In this document: positions 24,149 to 30,724 of the stretch, piece after piece | Layout of the letters: each line of letters starts with the position of its first letter | How positions within the stretch are numbered: the stretch's first letter is position 1 | Virus record (IMG/VR): IMGVR_UViG_3300036045_000255 | Span: 1 to 30,724 of that record | Direction: 5' to 3' (one strand) | Source of the DNA: a virus | Length of the DNA stretch: 30,724 nt | The notes under the pieces: generated by a model | The model's input: the letters and a program-made list of their open reading frames with translations, nothing else | Databases searched by the model: none | Told to the model about the DNA's origin: nothing | Translations under genes and position numbers: made by a program

Positions 24149-26239
24149 TCAGTTGCCCTTGAGGAAGTCGTCGACGAACTCCGACACGGGAGTTACGCCG
24201 GTGACCAGCAGGTGATCCCTCGCCCTTGTGCAGGCAACATAGAGCAGGTGCCGTTCCGTGTTGTAGACTTCCTCGAGGTCCGCGTCGTCAGCCACTGACT
24301 CGATCCGCTCTGATTGCGGGATCACCTCGTCGTCGCAGGCCATGACCACCACCGACCGGAACTCCAGCCCCTTCGCGAAGTGCATTGTACTGATGGCGAC
24401 TGCCCCGTCCTCCACTTCGACCTTTTCACTCAATTCGACCGCGCGAACGCCCGCAGCTTTCGCGGCAGCACGCGCACGTTTCAGTTCCGCGTCAGACCTG
24501 ACGAAAATACCAACCTCGCGCGGTGCGCAGCCCTGCTTCAGTCGATCACTGATCCATCCTGCAACCGCGCGGCATTCGTGATCCTCGTCGCTGCAGGCCA
24601 TGACCATGGGCGGAGGACCGTCGAACATCGACACCGTGCCGCGCCGACCTTCGGTATTGCCGTCCACATCCGAAACGGTTGACGGCAGGAGCCGATCGGC
24701 GTGGGTGCGGATCTGATGTGACGTGCGGTAGTTGATGCGCAGCGTGAAAGATCGGCCACGGACATCAAGGCCCAGCGCCCTCCAGGAAAACGGCTGCTGA
24801 AAGATGCGCTGGCCGAGATCACCGGCGAAGAAGATGCCATCGCTGCGCCCTGCAGCCAAGGCAGCGAAGAACCTCGCCTCAGCCACTCCTAGGTCCTGCG
24901 CCTCGTCGACCACCGCAAAATCGTAGGGCCGAGTGCTGCCTTGGGTGAAACCATCCGCCAGACGCCCGAAGACGTCCGACCACGTCACAGCGCCACGTTC
25001 CCGTAGCCCCGCGCGGACGCGTTCAAAGATGGCCCAGAGGGTCTCGCGCTGCTTGCCTCCGATCCGGGTCTTCCGCCCAAGGCGCGACACGTCGCGATAA
25101 TCCTCCCACGACCGAAGCTGCCAGGCGTCCACGACGTCGTTCCATTCTCCGATCAGGAACTGGAGCGAAAACCGGTGCCCTTCCACCTCGGCCGCCGCCT
25201 TTTCGATCAGAGACCGGACCAGCGCGCCTGGGGCGATCTGGGGTTGTCCGAAACGATCGGAGTGAAGGTCATACCCTAAGGCCGAGACCGCCTTGACGAT
25301 GATCCGCGCCGAAACTGTGGGCTCGTTGCCCACGAGGCTGGCCAACTTGGCTCGCAGGGCATTCGCCAGTGGCTTCGAGAACGTTGTAAGCAAGACCTTG
25401 GCAGAAGGATTGGCGCGGGCAAGATGGACCGCTCGATGCAGCGCCACGATGGTCTTTCCCGTCCCGGCCGAACCCGAAACCCGGGTCGGGCCGGAGAACG
25501 ACCGCTCGACAAGATCGGCCTGGGCCGGATGCAGGAACACCGCCCACTTGTCCCAGGGATAGTCCAGCGCCTGCTTCAGCTCCTCGGCATTGGTCAGAAC
25601 GCGGAAGCGGCGCTGGGCGTCGGGGTGGGCAAAGGGATCGGCCTCGACAGGAACAGGCTCGGGCGGTTGCGGTTTCTCGCCCACCGCCAGTTTCAGCAGA
25701 GCTTCCTGCGCCTCTTGCGGCAAGTGTTCGATGATGTCGAACAGGGTGTCCTCGGTTGCTGCCCGAACGTCGTTCACCCATTCCTCGGGCACGCCAAAGG
25801 CCATCAGTTCGAACTTGCGCAGATTGTCGAACAGGCGGGCCGCGGGCTTTGTGGCAGGCGCGGGTGTAGCGGCCACCTCTTTGGGCTTGAAGATTTCCAC
25901 CTCTTCAACCCGCTCGCGCACCTCGACCATCTGCATGGCGCCCGTCGTCGGGTGGCGTTCGATCTTCCGCCTTTCGGCCCATTTGTAGGCGTCGTCGTGG
26001 TGATCGACATAGACCAGAAGGATGCTGGCGGTCGTGCGGTGAACGATGATCCGGATGTCGGCATTTACTTGCAACGACCAGAAGTTTGCGTCCTTGGCGC
26101 GGTCCAGCTTGTGGAAGGATAGGCCGTTTGAAGTCGGGTCCAGTTGCAGGTCGAACGCGGTGGTCTTGGCCGCCTTCTGCTCCTGCGCGGTCAGGCGGCC
26201 GAGACTGTCGGTGAAAGTGTCGGCGATCCGGAACTCCAT
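24149..26239 (-). CDS. UvrD/Rep-like superfamily 1 helicase with RelE-like N-terminal domain
   Basis: This protein of about 696 aa has a RelE/ParE-toxin-like N-terminal domain (residues about 1-90: ITDSF-like entry, FHKLDRAKDANFWSLQVNAD, IRIIVHRTTASILLVYVDHH, DDAYKWAERRKIERHP). The SF1 helicase follows: Walker A GSAGTGKTIVALHRA at about 260, Walker B FAVVDEAQDLG at about 440, GDLGQRIFQQPFSW (motif III), RSFTLRINYRTS (IV), STMHFAKGLEFRSVVVMACD (V) and ERHLLYVACTRARDHLLV (VI). All motifs are intact, so it should be an active 3'-5' DNA translocase. The start is ATG 26239, directly overlapping the GIY-YIG gene stop; GTG 26242 is possible. It is the last gene of the defence operon. The RelE-like part may be a nuclease or merely structural; this is not known. 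Confidence 0.85.
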   Translation of the reverse strand: MEFRIADTFTDSLGRLTAQEQKAAKTTAFDLQLDPTSNGLSFHKLDRAKDANFWSLQVNADIRIIVHRTTASILLVYVDHHDDAYKWAERRKIERHPTTGAMQMVEVRERVEEVEIFKPKEVAATPAPATKPAARLFDNLRKFELMAFGVPEEWVNDVRAATEDTLFDIIEHLPQEAQEALLKLAVGEKPQPPEPVPVEADPFAHPDAQRRFRVLTNAEELKQALDYPWDKWAVFLHPAQADLVERSFSGPTRVSGSAGTGKTIVALHRAVHLARANPSAKVLLTTFSKPLANALRAKLASLVGNEPTVSARIIVKAVSALGYDLHSDRFGQPQIAPGALVRSLIEKAAAEVEGHRFSLQFLIGEWNDVVDAWQLRSWEDYRDVSRLGRKTRIGGKQRETLWAIFERVRAGLRERGAVTWSDVFGRLADGFTQGSTRPYDFAVVDEAQDLGVAEARFFAALAAGRSDGIFFAGDLGQRIFQQPFSWRALGLDVRGRSFTLRINYRTSHQIRTHADRLLPSTVSDVDGNTEGRRGTVSMFDGPPPMVMACSDEDHECRAVAGWISDRLKQGCAPREVGIFVRSDAELKRARAAAKAAGVRAVELSEKVEVEDGAVAISTMHFAKGLEFRSVVVMACDDEVIPQSERIESVADDADLEEVYNTERHLLYVACTRARDHLLVTGVTPVSEFVDDFLKGN

Positions 26240-26808
26240 CACTGTTCCCCTGCCTCCGCTTCGTCTTCCTCAGCGGGCACGCTGTCCCAGATGTCTTTGA
26301 TCATATCAATCTGAGAGGGATACACATTTTCGAGGTCCCGATACTGTGAGAATTTCTGGGCCGCCCCAAAATTTGGACCTCTCCGGTTAAGTGGTGGCTC
26401 GGCACTAACTATTATTATTCCTTCTAGTGAGTTGAGTACCTCATTGAGTTCAAGCCCATTGGCGTTGACTTGATCCTGCAAGATATACCCGTCTCCCTCG
26501 TGCAGAATTCCTTTTAGGCCAAACCATGAGAACTTTGTCCACCTCTCAGAGAGATGATCGTTTGTGTGGCTTCGCAGCCTTCCGAATAGAGTTGCGTTTC
26601 CGAAGCCAGCCTGTCCGGTATAAAGCAGCCTGAAGTTATCGTCATACAGGCAGTATATTCCGACTTGATCGCGAAAGTTGACTTGTTGCTGTCGCCTTTC
26701 AACCACGTGGCTGCCGATTAAGTGTCCTCGTGGGTTTCCTCGCCGACCGCCAGGATTCCAGTGAACCGCCTCGCGCTTCCAGAATAACCCATAGTTCTTG
26801 ATCATCAC
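26239..26808 (-). CDS. GIY-YIG nuclease-domain protein (189 aa)
   Basis: Residues 50-65 give VGIYCLYDDNFRLLYTG, a GIY-YIG signature with YTG in place of YIG. Arginines follow in LFGRLRSH (77, 79), and the C-terminal family pattern LEGIIIVSAEPPLNRRG provides the conserved glutamate (129) and asparagine (141). These are the residues GIY-YIG nucleases use for DNA cleavage, so activity is plausible. The N-terminal 45 residues (WKREAVHWNPGGRRGNPRG) are basic and may bind DNA. ATG 26808 overlaps the Mod stop as ATGA, and its own stop overlaps the helicase start. GC is distinctly lower than in the flanking genes, with many A/T-ending codons, pointing to separate acquisition. It may be a second nuclease of the restriction system (inference). 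Confidence 0.82.
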   Translation of the reverse strand: MMIKNYGLFWKREAVHWNPGGRRGNPRGHLIGSHVVERRQQQVNFRDQVGIYCLYDDNFRLLYTGQAGFGNATLFGRLRSHTNDHLSERWTKFSWFGLKGILHEGDGYILQDQVNANGLELNEVLNSLEGIIIVSAEPPLNRRGPNFGAAQKFSQYRDLENVYPSQIDMIKDIWDSVPAEEDEAEAGEQ

Positions 26809-29717
26809 TCCACCGCAAACACCTTCATCACCTCATCGCCAAGGTGGTTGATCACCTTCACCGCGATCCGCCCGGACTTCGGCTTCGCGAACGGGCGCGA
26901 GGTGTCGGAATAGAGGCTCTCCCAGGCCTCCTCGTCGATCTCGGCCTTCAGCGTGGTCTTCAGCGCCTTGTAGGGGTCGTTGGCGCCGAGGAAATAGGCG
27001 TGGCGGACGAAGAACGACTCCTCGTTGTAGTCGGTGTCGAGCATCCACAGGGCGATGCCGTCCGTCCCCTCGCTCTGCACTTCGCCGGTCTGGGGCTTGA
27101 ACACGTCCACGCCGAAGACCTGCACTTGCACCATGCCATCCCCCGCATCGGTGATCCGGATATCCGGTTCGCCGAAGATCACGAACAGGTTGCCCGCGCC
27201 GGTGGATTTCAGGTCGCCGCCCATGTGCAGGTCGGGGTTCATCCGGGCCTTCAGGATGCGGATGCGGCCCAGCTTGTCGAACTCGCTGCTATGGGCGTCA
27301 TAGTTGAAGGCGCAGGCGATCAGCACGTCGAAACCGGCGGCGCCTGCCTCGCGCGCCGCCGCCACCAGATCGGGGCGGGACACCGTGCCGAACTCGGGGC
27401 CGATGAACACGCCCGCGCGGCGCTGGGTGTCGCCTTCCATGAAGGTGCCCTCGGCGGCGATCCAGTTGCCGGGCCAACCCTTGAGGCTGGAAAAGGTGAT
27501 CCGGTCCTCCTTATGCGCCTGCTGCACGCCTGCGGCTTTCAGGTTTTCCAGGATCATATGGGCGAAGTCGGTGAAGTCGCGCGGGGCCTCGGCGGCCTTG
27601 CGCTTGCCCTCGGCGGCATCAAAGGTGTCGATCAGCTCGTCATCCCAATCGACGGCAAGGGTGCGGTGGGGCGACAGGCTTTCCACGGTGAAGGGGCCTG
27701 CGACGCGGACCTTGGAGGCGTCGGCAAAGGGCTTGTCGTAGAGGTATTCGAACTCGGCCTTCGCCGCGATGCTGGCGTCGATTTCGCGCTGGCGGGCGAT
27801 GCGCGCCTCCCAGAACCGGCTTAGCGCGGCTTGCGCGGGGGCGGGCCAGCCGGAGGGGGCCTCGCGCGGGATTTCCCATTCCATCAACCCGTTCGCCGGG
27901 GCCATTTCGCCGGAGGGGAGCTTGACCTGCCCGCTCGCGGTGAAGTCGATCCTGGCGCCCGCGCGGCCGCCGGTTTCCACCTTGAAGGGGGTGGGGTGGA
28001 GGGCCAAGGCGGCGTTCAGGGCGGCGATGGCGTCCTCGACGGCGGGCTGGAGCCGCTCCCAGATCACGTCGATTTCGGCGTTGTTGGCGATGGATTTCAG
28101 CGTGATGTGCGGCACGCGGTCATAGACGAAGCCCAGGCGGATGCTGCCGTGGGTGGGGGTGGATTTGGGGACCGATCGCGTGACCTCGGCCTCTTTCGCC
28201 TGCCCCTCGGCACTGTCGGCCAGCAGGTAATAGGGATAGCGCGCGCCCATCAGGCGGGAGCGGGCGAGCGCGATGGCGACGCGGCTGGTGTCGATGGTGA
28301 TCCAGCGCCGCCCCCATTGTTCGGCGACATAGGCCGTGGTGCCCGAGCCGCAGGTGGGATCGAGCACCAGATCGCCGGGGTCGGTGGTCATCAGGATGCA
28401 GCGGGCAATCGCACCATCCGAAGTCTCGACAACATACTGTTTGTCACTTCGAATAACTACATCTTCCCAAATGTTATTCGCTTCATAGCCGGGGTAGTCT
28501 TCAAGAAACCGCCGATACCTGATGCTCTTGCCTGTGTTGCCGACCCTGCCTCCCTTGACGAGACGTTCCAACCCCGGTTTGTTTGTCTTCCAGCTTCTGC
28601 CCGCGTTCGATGAGAATACTAGCCCTTCGAAGGGCTGCGGAAATGTGCAGGTCGGGGTAAATCCCGACGAAACCAGATCGCCATACTGGAATGTGCGGAC
28701 ACTGGCGGGAATCGTCTCTGGCACGTCCTTTTCGGTCCGAGTGAGCGGGCGATATAAACCAGTGTCAACCTCATAAGCGGTATCGTATCTTGCGCCTGTG
28801 GTCGCACCCTCGCCCTGCTTTTTCACAAGCAAAGGTTTCCTAAATTTATACTTTTCTCTGTCCTTTGCAAACCAAACAATAAAGTCGGCCACAGACTTCA
28901 AGCTATTTGAGCCGAGTCCGCCTGTGGTCTTGAGTGTGATCAAGGAACAGAAATTCTCATCCCCAAACACCTCATCCATCAGCGCCCGCACGCGGTGCAC
29001 GTTCTCGTCGCCGATCTGCACGAAGATGCTGCCGCTCTCGCTCAGCAGGTCGCGCGCCACGGTCAGCCGGTCGCGCAGGTAGGTCAGGTAGGAATGGATG
29101 CCGTCCTTCCAGGTGTCGCGAAAGGCGCGGACCTGTTCGGGTTCGCGCGTCACATGGGTCTTGTCGCCATCCTTGACATCGCGGCTGGTGGTGGACCACT
29201 GGAAGTTGGAGTTGAACTTGATGCCATAGGGCGGGTCGAAATAGATGCACTGCACCTGACCGCGCAGCCCTTCCCGCTCGGCGAGGGATGCCATCACCGA
29301 CAGGCTGTCGCCGGAAATCATCCGGTTCGACCAGTGCTGGTCGTGCTGGTAGAACTCGGTCGCAGCCTCGGCATCGGGCAGGCCGTTGAAATCGGCGAAC
29401 ATGTCGAATTGCGGCGCGTCCTTGGCGGCCTTGGCCCGGTTGGCCGATTCGCGTTTCAGGTCGTCGATGATGACCTTGGGGTGGACCTTTTCCTGGATGT
29501 ACAGCGGCGGGGCCTGAACGATCAGGTCGGACCAGTCCTGCTCATCCTTGCCGCGCCAGACCAGTTGCGGGTCCAGATCGCGGTTGCGGCGTTCGTAGGC
29601 CAGCTGGATGGGCGTCTTGTCCTGATCGCGCATCAGGCTTTCAAACTCCGCCGTCGGAATGTTCTTGCGCGTGGCGTCGTGGGTGAGGGTTTCGACCTCG
29701 ATGGGTTTCTTGGCCAT
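26805..29717 (-). CDS. Type III-like Mod DNA methyltransferase (970 aa)
   Basis: This beta-class N6-adenine methyltransferase resembles type III Mod but is large. The N-terminus has DKTPIQLAYERRNRDLDPQL and QEKVHPKVIIDDLKRESANR. The catalytic motif is IYFDPPYGIKFNSNFQW at about residue 160, followed by FGDENFCSLI. A variable target-recognition part covers about residues 250-432, then LDPTCGSGTTAYVAEQWGRR (SAM binding) at about 450. A long C-terminal region (550-970) with VEVFK-like and FGVDVFKPQTGEVQSEG segments is typical of the enlarged Mod partner of BPTD_3080-type endonucleases. ATG 29717 is 3 bp after the upstream stop. The recognition region (about 28420-28960) has a much lower GC than the rest. 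It modifies host DNA and probably guides the restriction subunit. Confidence 0.9.
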   Translation of the reverse strand: MAKKPIEVETLTHDATRKNIPTAEFESLMRDQDKTPIQLAYERRNRDLDPQLVWRGKDEQDWSDLIVQAPPLYIQEKVHPKVIIDDLKRESANRAKAAKDAPQFDMFADFNGLPDAEAATEFYQHDQHWSNRMISGDSLSVMASLAEREGLRGQVQCIYFDPPYGIKFNSNFQWSTTSRDVKDGDKTHVTREPEQVRAFRDTWKDGIHSYLTYLRDRLTVARDLLSESGSIFVQIGDENVHRVRALMDEVFGDENFCSLITLKTTGGLGSNSLKSVADFIVWFAKDREKYKFRKPLLVKKQGEGATTGARYDTAYEVDTGLYRPLTRTEKDVPETIPASVRTFQYGDLVSSGFTPTCTFPQPFEGLVFSSNAGRSWKTNKPGLERLVKGGRVGNTGKSIRYRRFLEDYPGYEANNIWEDVVIRSDKQYVVETSDGAIARCILMTTDPGDLVLDPTCGSGTTAYVAEQWGRRWITIDTSRVAIALARSRLMGARYPYYLLADSAEGQAKEAEVTRSVPKSTPTHGSIRLGFVYDRVPHITLKSIANNAEIDVIWERLQPAVEDAIAALNAALALHPTPFKVETGGRAGARIDFTASGQVKLPSGEMAPANGLMEWEIPREAPSGWPAPAQAALSRFWEARIARQREIDASIAAKAEFEYLYDKPFADASKVRVAGPFTVESLSPHRTLAVDWDDELIDTFDAAEGKRKAAEAPRDFTDFAHMILENLKAAGVQQAHKEDRITFSSLKGWPGNWIAAEGTFMEGDTQRRAGVFIGPEFGTVSRPDLVAAAREAGAAGFDVLIACAFNYDAHSSEFDKLGRIRILKARMNPDLHMGGDLKSTGAGNLFVIFGEPDIRITDAGDGMVQVQVFGVDVFKPQTGEVQSEGTDGIALWMLDTDYNEESFFVRHAYFLGANDPYKALKTTLKAEIDEEAWESLYSDTSRPFAKPKSGRIAVKVINHLGDEVMKVFAVE

Positions 29718-29720
29718 GGG

Positions 29721-30140
29721 TCAGCCTCTTCTTCTTTGGACAGTTACTGAAAAGCCGGTCGCGCGGTCGATCTGAAGCCAGGGGGTCAGCAGTGCTTCGC
29801 CTTTATCCGTCAGGTGAAACATGCCGTCGTCCATGCGAACGCACCCAGCATGGTCGAGAGCCTGCATGACGGAGCGATCCGGGTGGATGAAGCCGTCGTC
29901 CAGTGGAATGCCGGTCAGTGGTATCGGTCCATTTGCGATCTGGAGATATGCCAAGAGGTAGGCCGAGCAGCGGGGGCTGCGCCAATCGATGACGCGGTCG
30001 CTTTCGTACCACCATGCTTTGCGAGCGGCCTCGCTTCGCGGTGCGGGCTCCAGCCGCTTGTTGGACGATGCTTCCGAAACACTCGGGTCGAAGAAGGAAG
30101 ACCAATTATTGAGGATCTCGCGGGCGTCATGGAAGTTCAT
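29721..30140 (-). CDS. Small protein between Res and Mod, unknown function (139 aa)
   Basis: The sequence begins MNFHDAREILNNWSSFFDPS and contains RKAWWYESDRVIDWRSPRCS, AYLLAYLQIANGPIPLTGIP and a C-terminal winged-helix-like stretch: VMQALDHAGCVRMDDGMFHL, TDKGEALLTPWLQIDRATGF. The latter pattern suggests a small DNA-binding wing (inference). ATG 30140 overlaps the endonuclease stop as ATGA and the stop is 3 bp before Mod, so it is coupled to both. I do not recognise a named family. It could be an adaptor or regulator of the restriction complex. Confidence 0.75.
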   Translation of the reverse strand: MNFHDAREILNNWSSFFDPSVSEASSNKRLEPAPRSEAARKAWWYESDRVIDWRSPRCSAYLLAYLQIANGPIPLTGIPLDDGFIHPDRSVMQALDHAGCVRMDDGMFHLTDKGEALLTPWLQIDRATGFSVTVQRRRG

Positions 30141-30724
30141 TCGATCAGGTCTCCCTGACGCGCGGGGCCGGCTACGAGTGTTTCAAGCAGTTTGTCGAAC
30201 TCATCCTCCATCTGGTAGACCGCGGTGAACTCGGCAAATTCCCAGCGCCCGAACTTGCCGAGGTTGTTCACGCCCGGCACCCAGTAGGCGCGCATGGTGT
30301 TCGCCTTGTCCTTGGCGTCCTCGCCGCGGAAGCCCTTGACCTCGACGATGAGGTTCAGGGGGTCGGAGTGGCCGTCGTCGATGCGGACGATGAAGTCGGG
30401 CATATACTTGCGCGGGGTGGAGCCGGACAGGTAGGGCACCTCGAGCCCCAGTCCCTGGTTCTTGACGTAGGACAGGACGCGCGGGTGGCCTTCGGCGACG
30501 CGGGCGAACTCCGCCTCCCAGTCGCTGTCGCAGACCACCCAGTTGACGTGGGATTTGTCGGGACGGGTCTGCCAGCGCAGCGCCTTGGAGGTGGTGAAGT
30601 TGACGAAGGCGGTGGTGCCGGTGGGGTTGTAGGGGTCGAGGATCGCCTTGATCTGGTTCTCGCCCTTGAGCGTTTCGGTGATGGCCGCCTTGATCCGCTC
30701 GGCCGCCATGTCGGCGATTTCGCG
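30137..30724 (-). CDS. Type III-like restriction endonuclease subunit, C-terminal part (partial)
   Basis: The frame is open to the right edge (RE-IAD before MAAERIKAAITETLKGENQI), so only the last about 195 residues are visible; the helicase part lies outside. The visible portion has a PD-(D/E)xK nuclease core: KYMPDFIVRIDDGHSDPLNL followed by IVEVKGFRGEDAKDKANTM, with Asp of PDF and Glu-x-Lys of EVK as catalytic residues. The ending WVPGVNNLGKFGRWEFAEFT is typical of BPTD_3080-type enzymes. It is the first visible gene of the five-gene operon. ATG 30709 is internal, not a start. Confidence 0.87.
   Translation of the reverse strand, partial: REIADMAAERIKAAITETLKGENQIKAILDPYNPTGTTAFVNFTTSKALRWQTRPDKSHVNWVVCDSDWEAEFARVAEGHPRVLSYVKNQGLGLEVPYLSGSTPRKYMPDFIVRIDDGHSDPLNLIVEVKGFRGEDAKDKANTMRAYWVPGVNNLGKFGRWEFAEFTAVYQMEDEFDKLLETLVAGPARQGDLIE

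Overview
The window looks like part of a high-GC alphaproteobacterial chromosome, most likely Rhodobacteraceae. The tail genes match the gene-transfer-agent (GTA) type typical of that family, and codon use is strongly GC-rich. Organism assignment is inference from gene content only.

Almost everything is read from the minus strand, so the order runs right to left. From about 24 kb down to 1 bp lies a siphovirus-type prophage remnant. In transcription order it has two ParB-domain DNA methyltransferases, a 32-residue-repeat protein of unknown role, and two small plus-strand genes. A lambda-type packaging and head module follows: terminase small and large subunits, gpW-like connector, portal, S49 protease with an apparent internal scaffold, decoration protein, and gpE-type capsid. 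Next come head-tail connectors and a GTA-like tail module: terminator, tube, tail assembly chaperone with a -1 slippery site, tape measure, distal tail protein, Fe-S hub, NlpC/P60 peptidase, and megatron/TIM-barrel protein. The head is lambda-like and the tail GTA-like, so this is a mosaic. The window shows no integrase, repressor, replication or lysis gene. The distal tail gene carries a one-base frameshift and the megatron gene is cut by an IS5-family insertion sequence, so the element is probably defective.

Two cargo blocks stand out. Inside the structural operon, on the opposite strand (9059-11046), sits a two-gene cassette. It encodes a protein with a Mu-F-like (MuF) domain and a C-terminal CdiA-type tRNase domain, followed by an overlapping small gene that is the likely immunity protein. 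This is the architecture of a phage-borne polymorphic toxin.

From about 24.1 kb to the right edge is a defence-type operon of five tightly coupled genes: a restriction endonuclease (C-terminal part only), a 139-aa unknown protein, a 970-aa type III-like Mod methyltransferase, a GIY-YIG protein, and a UvrD-like helicase with a RelE-like N-terminus. The Mod gene has a low-GC central block, suggesting exchange of the target-recognition domain. The overlaps argue that all five proteins work together as an expanded type III-like restriction system. These two cargo blocks are the best candidates for new biology in the window.
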